This document shows, in pieces, positions 43,788-59,263 of a stretch of DNA of 64,000 bases. A model generated the notes under the pieces. That model worked only from the letters and a program-made list of their open reading frames with translations. It was not told the origin of the DNA and did no database searches. The stretch is from Amphirosellinia nigrospora (Eukaryota; Ascomycota; Sordariomycetes; Xylariales; Xylariaceae), in the NCBI GenBank assembly GCA_004123355.1, contig SCHM01000002.1, positions 5,243,569 through 5,307,568 of the forward strand, given 5' to 3'. The position numbers and the translations under genes are program-made. Positions within the stretch are counted from its first letter, which is position 1. Every line of letters starts with the position of its first letter.

Positions 43788-44755
43788 ACCGCTGACCTAC
43801 CACAACGCTTTACGGATTAGCCAGTTGTTTATTTATCATCACACTCATCACGGGTAACTTGGCTGTGGTCGGTGGCGGGGCTGGCTGATCGGCCAAGTTG
43901 AAATGGCTGGCCCCCAACGGCCATTCTAGTCTAGGCCCCTGCGTCTCGCCAAATACGCAATTAGTGACAGTCGTATTGATCTGTTTTGCGTGCCGCTGCG
44001 TAGTAAAATTTGAAGTCCTAAATCTAGTAAATTACAGGTTGAAAAATATAAGTGCTTTCGTTTTCGTCTATTGGATAATTCCTTCCTTTAGAAGTATGTA
44101 GCTTCGCTTCTAAACTCGGCAATGATTACCACCACTCCTTCTTCCTCCTTTCCCTACCCCTAGTGTTAGGCACGCCGCCCTGGAAATGCTATCGCTCCTG
44201 TCGTTCACTGGTACAAAGCCTCAGTCACTGTTTGAAGCAGTCAAGCAATGGAAACCTTCAAGGAGACCAGATGACACGAGTATCGGGCCAGGGACGCTTG
44301 GAAAAACGTCGAGACGAGGGCCTCCGTTTTACCGCGGTCAACACCGAGTTGCATCAGAGTTGCCACTCATTCTAATGTGGTCACTAGAGTCCTCAAACCT
44401 TAGTCTTTTTGTTTAATCGCCTTATCCAACAACCAGCTTACGATACCTATGACGGAGTAATAAACCAGCAATAACCGTGGCGGGAACGAAAACCAAAGAC
44501 GAATAAACAATAATCGTCAGAAGCAGTAACTTAGCTAGCAAAACTATGCTAGATACCTGCTACCAAGGAGATATTGAGTTGACTGTGGACGGTTACACTA
44601 CGCCTAGCAAGAGGGGGGAAAGATATCTCAAGGTCCGCGGCATTAAGCTTGCCCGCCTCCTTGTTGGGGCGGGGAGTTGACCGATGTAAGTAGATAGGAT
44701 ATGCCCCCCTGCCAGGCACTGGCGAGCTAACGGCTAGGTAGACCATCAAGGCAGG
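43788..44755. other. intergenic region
   Basis: Upstream flank of the ankyrin gene, AT-rich from 43980 to 44110. Short ORFs at 44163-44416 are not convincing. Confidence 0.35.
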
Positions 44756-45149
44756 TCAGCTTGCGGTGCGCCGGGCCTTGCAGGCCAAGAAGAATCGGTC
44801 GGTTATGTCCGCCGAGAAGGCCAGCGCCGTCGACGCCGAGACCAGCATAAGGAGAGCCTCCGGGCTATAGAGGAGCACCTCGGCGCCCTCAAAGACGCCT
44901 TCCGTAAGGTGGTAAGTAAATTTATCCCAGAAATGTTATACCCGGTGGGTAGCTGCTAAGTAGATGTTTAGGACCAGAATGCCCTCGAGGCGCCCGACGA
45001 GGAAGACGAGTACGACGGTGCCGAGGCGGATGAGTACCTAGTTTTGGCGGGGTGGCTCGTTGACCACATCTCCCAAGGTCTTGCGCAAACCTCGGAGGCT
45101 ACAGAAATCTGGCCCATCGTTATACTCACTTATCCTCATGGGGTATAAG
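44756..45149 (+). CDS. small acidic coiled-coil protein or gene fragment, one intron
   Basis: A GC-rich block inside AT-rich DNA reads VRRALQAKKNRSVMSAEKASAVDAE, then after one missing base near 44850 DQHKESLRAIEEHLGALKDAF, up to RKV and a GTAAGT donor (intron about 44912-44970, ending TTTAG). The next exon reads DQNALEAPDEEDEYDGAEAD and EYLVLAGWLVDHISQGLAQT, ending LTYPHGV before TAA at 45147-45149. The pattern is a heptad-like helix, an acidic linker and a hydrophobic helix. No clear start codon is visible, so this may be the 3' part of a larger gene or of a decayed element. I do not recognise the family. Confidence 0.4.
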
Positions 45150-46364
45150 ACAGACTAGCCTTCGCTTCGCCAACGAAGCCGATACGATTTGCAAAAAGTT
45201 AAAACGATACTACGATTATTCATCAAACTACTAGGGGAACATAGCATACATACACAGATACAAACAAGAAGCATGTGTTGATGAAGGCGGAAAAGCGGAA
45301 GACCTTCCTAGTCTCGAGAAGATATTTACGAGCTCACGAGAGACTACGAGACTTGTATAACCAGCAATAACCCCGTCTCAATAATTCTTCCCCAAGCTAA
45401 GGATTCATGGCTCTATTCACTACGAGCCGCCGGCGTGGCTTAGAGCTTAGATCGCCTGGCAGGTCGGGCTCTTCACAGACGGACTCTCAAGTTTCTAACC
45501 GACCATGGCCCATCTATGCGATACCTATACTTTGCTTTTGTGATAAACCTATAGGGAGAAAGGACTATGGGGTACGCGTGTAGAGCGAGGATCGCCTCGA
45601 ATGCACCAGTATACTCTTCCCTACACCTGGGAATTGTGTCCGCGAGACCACTCCGACGGACAAAACGACGTTGTTGTCGCCATTTGGCTACCACATCTCC
45701 ACGACAACAACGCTCCGTAAACTTGCGATCAGGATTGACCATACGCCTATACAAGAGGCTGACGAGTTTATGTCTACGATGCGGGTGATCAGGACTCATT
45801 CAACAAGTCCACCAATTTCCACTCCCCTCATTTCAAACAACAGAAGTTATCTCTATCAGTACGCCGACGCCATGCTAGTTAGAATAAGCAATTCCCATAG
45901 ACGTCACAGGAGAGCAAAACATCAACACATCGAGCCCCAGGAAACACAGAAGGACGTGATGATTTTTGCAACAACAAAAAACGCCATGCCTGCATCCCTC
46001 GCTCTTCCATTATAGTAATGATGATGATGATGTAGTCTCGGGTGTATGAGCAAATAACAAGAACAAAATACAGAAACCAAACCACGGGGCGGGTTACAGA
46101 TTTTGCGCTTCTCGTCTTCATCGCGTGATCGGCATCACAACCAAGTCCACCCCATGCCACTCACCCCAGAGAATTGTTTCGCTCCACGAAAGCAAGCTCG
46201 TGTGACATATCTTTTTCGTGTCCTCGGCTCACTCATTTATCCTGCTTTCCAGAACATCACTCCCTTACAGGTTTCGCTGACAGTGCTCTCGAGACAGCGG
46301 TTGATCTAACCGTGACAGGGTAAAACCAACGCTTGGCGGATAACCACCCCACTTGAGGCCGATA
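45150..46364. other. intergenic region
   Basis: No gene supported. An (ATG)n tract of five units lies at 46018-46032. The segment from 46035 to 46364 is probably the 3' UTR side of the SRPK gene. Confidence 0.4.
46018..46032. repeat. (ATG)n microsatellite
   Basis: Five ATG units in non-coding DNA about 330 bp beyond the SRPK stop. Confidence 0.8.
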
Positions 46365-49857
<3,493 letters not shown>

Positions 49858-50372
49858 CTAACAATAGGTCCTTATTACAGTAACTATGCCTCGGCTTTCC
49901 TGGCCTTCGGCTTCCTCGAACTTCACCGCCGGCGCAGGGTGGTGGATCGAGGAGTGGGAGTCGGAAAGGGCTCCTTGTGTGCACACAGAGTTGCGCGCTT
50001 GCGCAGATAGAAATTGAATAAAAAAAGGGACAAGGTTCGAAGACAGAGACAGAGACAGAAAATCACTTACACCGGAGCCGGGCCCTCTGTTGTGATAATA
50101 GGCTTCAGGCCGTCCTTCTTCCTTTTTATTTGTAGTGGCGCCCGCGGTGGCGGCGGCGGAGGAAGTTGAGTTGGCGCCGTTCCCGTTGGCCCCGGCCATC
50201 AGAGGAACGGTGGTAGAGGGCACGCTCGGGGGGCTGCGGCAGCGTTGATGGCGTCGATATCGGCTGTCGCTGGCGATTTTGATATCGTCACCGCGGGTAT
50301 GGGCGCGGTCGCGGATGCGGATGCGGACGCGGGCGTAGGTTCAGACTTTGTCGTGTCCTTTGTGCCATTCAT
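49858..50372 (-). CDS. small Ala/Ser/Thr-rich protein, unrecognised
   Basis: Start MNGTKDTTKSEPTPASASAS leads through an Ala-rich region (ADIDAINAAAA), a G/C homopolymer at 50228-50233 where one base appears missing, and then PPSVPSTTVPLMAGANGNGA, TNKKEEGRPEAYYHNRGPGS before a GTAAGT donor near 50080. The 3' exon is uncertain. One frame gives SSIHHPAPAVKFEEAEGQES and another gives a basic tail RKPKARKAEA. Low complexity and no known domain. The conserved-looking core is KKEEGRPEAYYHNRGPG. Coding status rests on frame continuity across the homopolymer and the good donor site. Confidence 0.45.
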
Positions 50373-50541
50373 GTTTGCAATCTTGAGCCAGATGGAACTC
50401 TAGATTATCTGAGGTTTGGGTCTTCCTGGGGGTACCTAGGCCGAAGCTTCACAAGGAGGGGCACGCGCGCGGTACGATTATTCTAGGAAAACAGTGAGGC
50501 GCGATGCTGCGACGAAATTGAGGCTGGAGATGAGGCTGGGA

Positions 50542-50564
50542 CTCTAGCTCTAGCTCTAGCTCTA
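50542..50564. repeat. (CTCTAG)n repeat
   Basis: Nearly four copies of the hexamer CTCTAG, itself half-palindromic, about 170 bp upstream of the Ala-rich gene start. Confidence 0.8.
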
Positions 50565-51519
50565 AGCTCTAGATCAAGGGGAGCAATACGGCGCGGGCGT
50601 TTCTGCAGATGCTGACGCCGATGAACGGGCTTAGCTGTGGTATCAATCTGTAGCATGTAATATATAACGTCAAGTGTTGTAACTGCGCCGTCGAGATGAA
50701 TGGAGCCGACTACCTCTTAGTATGGAGACCGAAGTGGCGGCAGGTGACGAGTAGTCTGTGGTCAGTCGCAAAAGTGCGTACTATGCAGCGAGAAGAGGTG
50801 TGGCGGTCGGGTTTGGGTGTACCGTATGCTATACAGTTATATAGTCTGGTATCTGTGTCGTCTTGTTCTCTACCGAAGACACGATGGATGGCTAGGGTTG
50901 TTGAATAGAGCGAGAAAAGGTGGACTTGGACTCGAGGATTCCGTGTCGAGTCTTGATAGCTCACTTGGCTGATCTTGCGTCGTTGAGTCAGCATTCGATG
51001 CCCGGCCGAGCGTGAGTATGATGGTGAATGCGCGTTGACATATCCAGCATCGACTGTACATGTGGCGTATCTAGCTACCACTGTCAAGACACACGGTACA
51101 CGGTTGGGGAGTAGTGGTGGTGCAATGACCGATGCTAGCTTGGAGGGATGTGCCGAGTTGCCTCAGGGGGACAAGGAGCTTGTTTCTTGCATGTGTATTG
51201 GCTGTGGCGTATACCGGAGACAAGCATGTGCATACGTACATGCAAGAAGTTGTCGCAATGCTTTGACACGATAAAAAAGGCAATGGAGGGGTGAATGATG
51301 TCGGGGTGGGTGTATATTGTGTATATTGTGTATGTTGGATTGGGTCGATGCAACAACAACACAACCATAAACCTTGATAGATAGAGGCGGCTGATAATGG
51401 CAATGCTACCCTGCCTCTGCCTCTTCCTCTCTCACTTAAAGAAAACAAAAACAAAAAACAGCTCAGGAACAAATGTTGGAACGATGCAGGAAATGGAAAA
51501 TGCTCGTGGGGTCCGAAGG

Positions 51520-51554
51520 CGAACGAACGAACGAACGAACGAACGAACGAACGA
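51520..51554. repeat. (CGAA)n microsatellite
   Basis: About 8.75 perfect copies of CGAA, the longest perfect tetranucleotide array in the window, in non-coding DNA. Confidence 0.95.
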
Positions 51555-51851
51555 GGGAGATGCGGGTTGGACAGACGGAGGTTGCTGATAAGCCCCGCGA
51601 CGGGAGTTATAGTGGGTGACTTCACTTGCTGCACCCACCTGCATGCTCGTGGACTGGCGAAGGTAAAATGATAGGTCGCAACTGGGTTGGCACCATGAGG
51701 CAGGTACAAATACCTCAGGTACCTCCATGTATCCATGGTAAGCCTTACAGGGCGTTCCTTGCCATTTGATAGACTGGGATCACCAGATAGATACCTACCT
51801 AGTAGGTAATTTCGCCAGCGATATCTATAGGCACTTATAAATGCCATTAAA

Positions 51852-51870
51852 CAGGTACCTAGGTACCTAT
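51852..51870. repeat. GGTACCTAGGTACC palindromic motif, copy 2
   Basis: Exact 19-bp match to the motif at 35381-35399. A second imperfect palindrome (ACCTACCTAGTAGGT) lies 60 bp before it. Confidence 0.8.
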
Positions 51871-53608
51871 AGAATTGCAACTTTTTATAAACATATTGCC
51901 AACAATGCGTTAAGTTCTAAAGTAATAAAAGACTTATAGCACAAATCCGCTTTTAAAAAGATCTATACATGTATGCGTGCACGTCTGTCTGTACCTCCAG
52001 CATACATGGCTGCATAGAACTTCTTAAACGCTCCGGATTTTCCATCCCTATGCAAGGCCACATGAGGTACTTGAATAGTTCAATCCCTCCATTTCCATGT
52101 TTCATCAATAGGTTACACATCATAGTTTGATTGAGGGACTCAAGAGTGGCAATCCAAGCCGGAAATCAGGGGGCAATGCCTCGCCCATTATTCCACAAGG
52201 CAAATTCTTCCGAGAAATACACACAACTTGAAGCGCCAGGAACTCGTTCAACTCGAGAAATCTTCCTTGCCGATTTCTATAATTTCGATTATATGCCGCT
52301 TCCCAGCTTATTGGCAGAGGCTACCAATCATATTTCAGTACACATTAAATCATACCAGATACCATATACAAGCTGGATGGCGCTGCCAGTTTAGGTAATC
52401 TTGTTCAAGTTTGGCAATGATGGCAATGCTACCATCCCGCCCACGGCTTATAACAAGGTCGTCGTTGTAAGCACCCTCTTCCGTCTTGATTGGGCAATCC
52501 GAAGATGGTACATACCTATTAAATAGGGTAAGGTATTTATAGATGCACCATCTGTTGCAGGTAGATACTACCTCCCCTACCTAAGATATGTAGGTACTAC
52601 TAAATTCGCCGCGCCCAGGTGACGTCGATGTGCACTGCACGACGGAGCACTAACATGTGAATCTAATCTTCACCCATCAAAACTCTCCAACTCACCTTAA
52701 CCACGGTCACTTGGCTCATAAAACACAAACCCTTATTGACTCGTTGAGGAAAGCCTTTCCAGACCGGTCATCACCCCCCACCTGTTGTAGTGTACCATCG
52801 CTGCGGTTCGGCGGCTAACCCATGAGCCTTCCCGGTCCCAAACCTTGCTTATCCTCAGGTCGTAAACAACATCAGATGGAACCAAGCTACCGAACAAAAT
52901 GTCTCAAAAGTGACGACACTCTGCAGCTGCAAGGCTTCTGACGTACTGCAGGAATCGAAGGATGCATGAGCCCAGCTTGCATTAACTAATGTATCTATCT
53001 ATCTCGAAGAAAGAAAGAAAACCAAGTGGCCGGGCAACGCACCCCGCTTGGTTTGTCCAAAACAACAGGATATGGATTTACCATTGCATCATATCTCCCC
53101 ACTGCACAGCCCTTTTCCGGCGCGACCCGTTCGGCTTAGCACAACCGAGACCGCCCCAAACATCCTCCACCCTGTCCGTTAGAGCAGTATAATATACCGG
53201 ACCCAGCCACCGCCCCTGTCATGAGGCTTCTTTAGACATGTGAGTTCACGTAACACTGCCCTGGTCTGGTGTTGCTCGGGATAATATATGTAGGATTGCC
53301 ACTTTCGCTCGCTTGCCCGGTCGCCGAAAGAAGGTGCTGAAGCTGGGAGGCGAGCGTCTTATTATATTACTACTGTAGCGTTGTGTAAATCCAAATATGT
53401 CGCTAGCACAGCATATTTATTTATAGTTGATGAGCAATACTTCATATCATTTCTAAAATAACACGAAATTTAGCGATGTTGTATGCCATCGACTACTAGA
53501 GGTCAAACAAGCACGATTTGGAACTAATAATCACAGCCTAGGTAAGTAAGTATCGTAATTTGCTGCGAGTCCACGTTTGCCCGAATAGAGCCCTATGAAT
53601 AGAACTAT

Positions 53609-55172
53609 CTAGAGCTCGCCCGAGTTTTCCAAGGCATCCTTAGCTGGTGTTCTAACTAGCAAGAATTCTTCCTGCTTTCCATATACCCATTCCCAAGTCT
53701 CGGTCTCTGCATCCCAATATACATCCTCCTCCTGCGGAAAATTCATCGTCATGTTCCGTTCAGGAACGAAGTGCTCCGCGAAGAGCTCGATGCTGTAGTA
53801 TGTATCCTTAAGTAATGGCATGTCGCCAAGGACCGGGACACCGTCTTGAAGATTCGTCATGCCTATAAACTATATGAGACGTGCACTCTAAAGTACGAAG
53901 CCGGTTACAGAAGGGGGATGGAAATTATAGACATACCTATCACCGTCCCAGCAGAGTGGCCCCATTCGCCTGTAGGGTGGCAGTAGATCTTGCCCTCAAT
54001 GCCCTCGTCGTGCATTTGCTTCCGAGCCGCCTTGAGGATTTCGTTTCCGGTCATGCCAATCTTCATGTTCTCGCGAACGATGTCCTGGAGGCGGTTGACC
54101 TTCTTGAGACCCTCGATCATTCCCTTAGGAATATCAGCTTCCGTCTCCCAGGGTATAGCACGTAGCCCAAGTGCTGGGTGTCGGTATTGAGTCCTAGCGC
54201 CGTGACGCCAAAGTCGGTATGGATGAGATCACCGTATTGAATGGGGCGCTCTGCTGAGGTCTGCGAGTTGCTTCTGGAAGACACCGGCTCCTTCATGGGA
54301 AAGCCGTCTGCATTCAGAATGAAGACGCCGGGTTGAAACCAGGTCGTGTAGTTGAGAGATTGGATCTTCTCGCGCATCCACCATACAATGTCCTAGCCGT
54401 AGTGTAATACTATATTAGTCCTATCTTGATGGATCACGGGCGCCATAAAGAAGCAGACAAACTCACATCTGGGGTTGATTTTCCAGGCACAATAACCTTC
54501 TCACTAAATCCATCCTCGATGATCGCCCAGGCCGTCTCTTGCATACGGCGGTACCAAGGTAGCCTACCGGGAACCATGGTGGCGATGACCTCGACGGGAA
54601 GCATAGGCTCCAGGACAAAGCGATCCGCCCACTTCTCGCCGAGTGCGGATGAGATTGTGTCTCGCTCGCCAGCGTGGAGGCCAGACGCAAATGCGATCTC
54701 TGAGTGAGTGTTCAGTGCTATAGAGCGCGGCTGCTGCTCCGCCAGGACGTCCCGTAGATCCTCCCAGACGGCCGCCGTGTTGTCAATCCACGAGTACGCG
54801 GCCTTTGCGCCATTCTTAGGCGACGCGAGGAATAGATGGGTCGTCCGCCGCCGCGCCGAGAACTGCACTGCGTCCTTCAGCGCCCAGAAGCGTGTCTTCC
54901 CGTACTCGCGCTCTCATCTATGGCGGCGCATGTTAATGTGAGTGAATGACTGAGTGAGAAGGGCCACCTACTAGCCATGCGTCAATGCCATATTTTCGAA
55001 GCAGTCCCGGAATCAGGGCTTTGCGTTCCTCCGTCCATGAGTTGACGAGGTCGGCTTGCTCTTGTAGCGGTGGCAACGTCTGCAGTTGAGGCGTTTTCTT
55101 GGCGGCCGTCTCGCTGGCGTAGTACGCAGCTATGAACAGGGCCACGAGACCTGACACTCCCGAAGTCCGCAT
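53609..55172 (-). CDS. secreted M24 family Xaa-Pro peptidase-like enzyme
   Basis: The N-terminus [20 protein letters not shown] is a signal peptide or anchor, so the product probably enters the secretory pathway. [25 protein letters not shown] is the start of the creatinase N-domain. After an intron, [19 protein letters not shown] and [20 protein letters not shown] continue it. The pita-bread domain has [23 protein letters not shown] and [12 protein letters not shown] (the two metal Asp residues), [19 protein letters not shown], and [15 protein letters not shown] (metal His). Late blocks are [14 protein letters not shown] and [15 protein letters not shown] (metal Glu candidates). Introns fit near 54910-54955, 54405-54470 and 53856-53928. 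A one-base loss in a CCC/GGG run at 54147-54149 shifts the frame between YVLYPG and ETEADIPKG. The expected metals are two Mn/Co ions. Substrate is inferred only from the family. Confidence 0.85.
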
Positions 55173-55714
55173 TCTCCCGAATTGAGTTTGATGTTTGCTT
55201 GCTTTATTATTGGGGTGATGCGTTTCTTATGAATACGGTTTTTTTGTTGAATGCGACAGATTCGCTAATTTACCCCCCATTAATCTACATTCGAGTGCCG
55301 AAATTCGGTATGGTTCGGCCTCCTGCTGGTTTAGGGAGCTTGCTAAGTATTTATTGATTTATTTCTCAACAATCACTCTCAACTCTCAAGGCAAAGCGAC
55401 AATGAATATATTTATTCATACGCCCTTAGTTTTAAAGGGAAGAATATAGGCTCCCAGAGTAATTGGGTTGCGCCCGTTGTTGTTGTTGTTGTTGTTGTTG
55501 TCGTCAAGGTCAGTTGAGTCTGCCTAGTGCATCATGCAATGCAACTAAAATCAAGCCACGTTCTTATCGAAGTCAGCCTAACTACTGCGATTAGTTCGCT
55601 ATACATCTCAGCTGAAATTAAATTGGACTTCTAAATTATTGTGCCTAACATTATTCTTTCATCAATAAGAATGATTGTTACAGGGGGGAAGTTTGAATCT
55701 TAATTAGACGTTGT
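55173..55714. promoter_or_regulatory. divergent intergenic region, M24 peptidase / CorA-like
   Basis: A 542-bp region shared by two divergent genes. It contains a (GTT)n tract at 55476-55501 and AT-rich flanks. No specific binding site recognised. Confidence 0.4.
55476..55501. repeat. (GTT)n microsatellite
   Basis: Between eight and nine perfect GTT units in the divergent promoter region. Confidence 0.9.
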
Positions 55715-58700
55715 GTGAGCATTATGGACACTCACGATCAGGAGCTATCCTGCCTGAGTGGCGACCCTCACGATGACAATATTACGGATCCGGTCCTGCA
55801 TTACTGTGGCTGTCTTGAAGCCTCAGAACGTTCTTCCTTCTTCGACGCAGCATCGCCATACTGGATCGGCGAGATCCAAAAGCACGTAAGCGCCGAGCTG
55901 TCCCTGTCTATGGCCGAAAGCAAAACGGAACAACAGCGAGAAGCCTGGCAGACGGACTGTTTCAATGAGCTTCGGCGCATATCGCTTATACGAAACGCTC
56001 TCGCCCATGACGACAGAAAGGCCCATCTACTGAAAAATATAGATTCTAGCCGAAATGTGTGGCGCTCATCAAAGGCTTATCAATCAGGTATCAAGGACGT
56101 CCGCGACTGGCGGGCTAGCAGAGGCAAGCGAAATGGAACCGGTATTGGCACAGTCTTAGTTGGCTCAAGCGAAGTGTATAATCCAGATGACCTAACAGTC
56201 TCTATCATGGCATTTGATAATGGGGCGGGTTACGATATTCAGCATTCACATGTGACCGGAACGTTCCCAAACCAAACCACGACTGTGAATAACATGCTCC
56301 GAGGCGACCAAACCGAGCCCTCGGGGCTATTAAATTACGTCAGGCGCAGCGCAGAACCTAGTGTGACGTGGTTCCATATACCATCGAACAATATGACGGT
56401 GAGTCTCTCCTCGACATCACGACAAAACTTAGTAACCTGATGAAGTCTACGCACAAGTGGGTTGAAGTAAGTAAGATCGAGCTTCAAGCAACACTATTGT
56501 ACTTATTGACTTCGAAACATAGGAGGCCATAGCAACTTACTATGGGGAGAAGCGACCAAGTAGAAACCAAATGCGCCACGATAAGGCAGCCTCGCAAGCT
56601 GCAAGAATTATGCGCGACTATTTCTGGAGGGGGCAGGATGCGAGTAACCCGAGCTCCCGCTTTATGCGCCCCTTCTGCCAGTTCATTACACCCAGTAAGC
56701 TTCTGATATCACCTCAAAAGATAGCGAGAACTTAATAGCATGATAAAGATCCCAATCACACAAGATCTGAAACTAAAAGCATCGTCCTATTTGTAAGGAG
56801 CCGATCTACTATGATACATTGAATACGAAGGAGGACGAGCGTTAACAAATCAGGCCCCATTCCTCCACTGGGAAACTTCACGACAACTAGGTTTTTTCAC
56901 GCGGAAAATTGAAGATGCCTCAGATTCGAATGCGAGCCGAAAACGAGAAGCTACAACATTGCACAAAGAGAAACGGAAAAGCGAAAGACTAAGTCTCAGA
57001 GCAGATTCGAGTATTCCACCGACTAATTATAAATCGCGGTTTGTCGTGCGTCGGGGGCGCTTCTGCCCCCAGCTAGAGTTCGGTTTTTAAGCGCGCACTC
57101 TCGTGTCACAGCTCCCTTGAGCCGATATCTTCTGGATGCGACACGGTTATACGAGGAAATACACAATTACCCAGATACTTCTTTGATCGAAAAGTATCTT
57201 TTTGCTGATCCTCCGCTTCACCCGCGACGAACGTTAGACCAAGGATACTAGTGAGTAATAAAAAATTAGAAACTTTTTATCTCCATCCGTCTCGGTAACG
57301 AACTTGCGTCTTTGCATGGTGCTATTTCCTGAGTGCTAAAGACCATCCTAAGAATTCTTTCGATCTTGCTTAAACTGAAGTTACTGACATTTGATGTTAA
57401 AGCACAACTCTCCAGACCAGCCGGCTTAGGGATCGGAACCAAGTAGTTTACCGAGCCACAACACCGACTAAGACTTTACATAACTTGTTTGAACGATCAA
57501 AGCACGGTGTAACATGCCTTGTGTGTCTGCCATCGTCACCGCAATGCAACAAATGCGCAGCCATCCGGAACGTTTCGCGAGTCGTAATGGTAGATCAGCT
57601 TTGGATGTGGGTTTTAGACCAGAAAACAATCATCACATGTTTCCCGAGACGATACGGGCTACGTGGTCGCGATACTTCCGGTGTATTTGAGGCAATACAG
57701 AAGAGGCGGGCTCAGGGGCCAGTTCTTTCTGTCTACGAAGTCGCAAACGCCATCCTTGATGAATGCTCTGACACCTTTTTTGACCGGATGAAGGACTTCA
57801 GTGGACAGCCTCGGGTTCTAGACATATTTTCTGAGGCTATTGGTAACGTGGTATGAGATAATTCCATCCTACCTTTCCCTATACCCGTCTCCGTTGCACC
57901 GTTTCATTTGAGGTTGAGAAAGTAATGGACGGTTGCTAAAAATCTAGGTAAAAAGTCAGAGAAGCGAACGGAAGAGTCTCACAAGTTGTGGAAGTGGATT
58001 GATGACGCGAGAAAGATCAATCGACAACAGGAAATGCACCGGAACCCAGAAATACCCGCCTGGGCGTTAAGTGCCGAAGGCCATCTCGAACGAGAGATTG
58101 AGGATATCGTCGAAGAGCTGGAAATTATGGTATCCGTAATAAAGACACAAGAAGATATCTTTAAAAAGTTCACCCTCCACGCGTCTCGCATTATGAGCGG
58201 GAGCAGAAGCCGTCAAGAATATGAAGCTGGCCTAGTCGGACTAGGCAATGGTGCACTCCAGCTTGGCTCAGCCACCTTGATGACCAAGGTCAAGGACCGC
58301 ATTGACTATTTAGAGTCACTGCTCAAGACTGCCACCAGCGCGACCGAGAAAGTAAGTGTTTGAACGAGCTGGCTAGCTAAGTTGTTAGTTCTCACCGTAG
58401 TTATAGGTCAAAGATCTGTCACGACTGCGACAGCAGCAAGACAGTGTTATCCAAGCGCTACAATCTGTGAAACTATCGCAGGATTCAATAGACCAAGGAC
58501 GAGCTATCATGGTTTTTACGATAGTTACCATCATATTTGTAGGTTATCAGAAACAATACCTTGACTCTCCCCTCTCGGTACGTGATAGAACTAACGCAAG
58601 TATCAGGCACCTCTATCGTTCCTCTCCAGTATATTTGGTATGAACAACTCGGAGTTTGGGGATAACCAATGGAAGATTGCTGATCAGCTGAAACTTATAT

Positions 58701-58989
58701 GTAAGTAAATACTGACTCACTTTCTTCTTGCCTTTCGGTCATTAACATGGAGGAAGTCTCTATTTCCGTCGGCGTCACAGCTCTCGCCTTAGTATTTGCA
58801 AGTAGGCGCGTGAGGCTTACTACAATTTACATGACCGCTTTGATTTCAAATCTGGTTGTCGGTGTTTTACGAGTAACGGGTTTGAGCCTAATTATCAACC
58901 CTTCGAGATTGGATGTCTGGGGTGCGAAAACGACTGGTAGAACACCCTCGGGACCCTCTGCGAGATCCTCACCGACCTTGGAAGTATGA
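55715..58989 (+). CDS. CorA-like Mg2+ transporter family protein with long cytosolic N-terminus
   Basis: Starts MSIMDTHDQELSCLSGDPHD. It belongs to a fungal family with a large cytosolic region ahead of a CorA pore. Landmarks in order: VTWFHIPSNNM, EEAIATYYGEKRPSRNQMRH and MRDYFWRGQD; LHWETSRQLGFF and LHPRRTLDQGYY; LRDRNQVVYRAT and VSRVVMVDQLWMWVLDQKTI; ANAILDECSDTFFDR and VLDIFSEAIGNV; HLEREIEDIVEELEIMVSVI. The pore then reads QGRAIMVFTIVTIIF, an intron, and PLSFLSSIFGMNNSEFGDNQ with the diagnostic GMN tripeptide. After another intron ISVGVTALALVFAS is the second membrane span. Several introns are clear, including the pair 56399-56457 and 56467-56522 that isolates a 9-nt exon. A break may exist near 57085. 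Ion specificity is not shown by sequence. The exact 3' end is uncertain. Confidence 0.85.
56458..56466 (+). other. 9-nt microexon of the CorA-like gene
   Basis: The nine bases TGGGTTGAA encode Trp-Val-Glu between two good introns (56399-56457, GTGAGT...AAG; 56467-56522, GTAAGT...TAG). Splicing both gives NNMTWVEEAIATYYGEKRP, which matches the family's conserved WVEEAI segment in frame. Reading through either intron ends in a stop. Confidence 0.65.
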
Positions 58990-59263
58990 ACTCTCTATAA
59001 CTCTCGAGATCGTAGAAAAGCAATGAACAACATCATTTCAGATAAATTCAGCAATGTTAGCGACTGGGATTTCGCGTGATCGCGCTTGCACAAGAAGATT
59101 GGTAGTGTTACTACACTCTCATCCTCAAGTAACTCCCTTAGTCGAGAAATCAGTAAACTACTAACACTACAAGATGAACCGTCAAACTTAGGTTAGTGTG
59201 TTTATGTACATTTTATTTTATATCTACAAATTATGTACAGGGGAAAAAGCTTCTCTTAATAGT

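Larger units (their letters stand above)
50373..53608. other. long gene-free region rich in simple repeats
   Basis: About 3.2 kb. It holds (CTCTAG)n at 50542-50564, (CGAA)n at 51520-51554, TGTATAT-type repeats near 51310-51335 and the second GGTACCTAGGTACC palindrome at 51852-51870. A 269-codon ORF at 51071-51880 crosses these repeats and has Arg/Ser/Phe-rich nonsense composition, so it is not called. Confidence 0.45.

Noticed and set aside
45473-46015. Overlapping ORFs of 73-114 codons on both strands
   Set aside because: Mutual shadows with Arg/Ser-rich composition and no motif.
51071-51880. 269-codon minus-strand ORF
   Set aside because: Crosses the (CGAA)n and TGTATA repeats (giving FVRSFVRSFVRS) and has no protein-like pattern.
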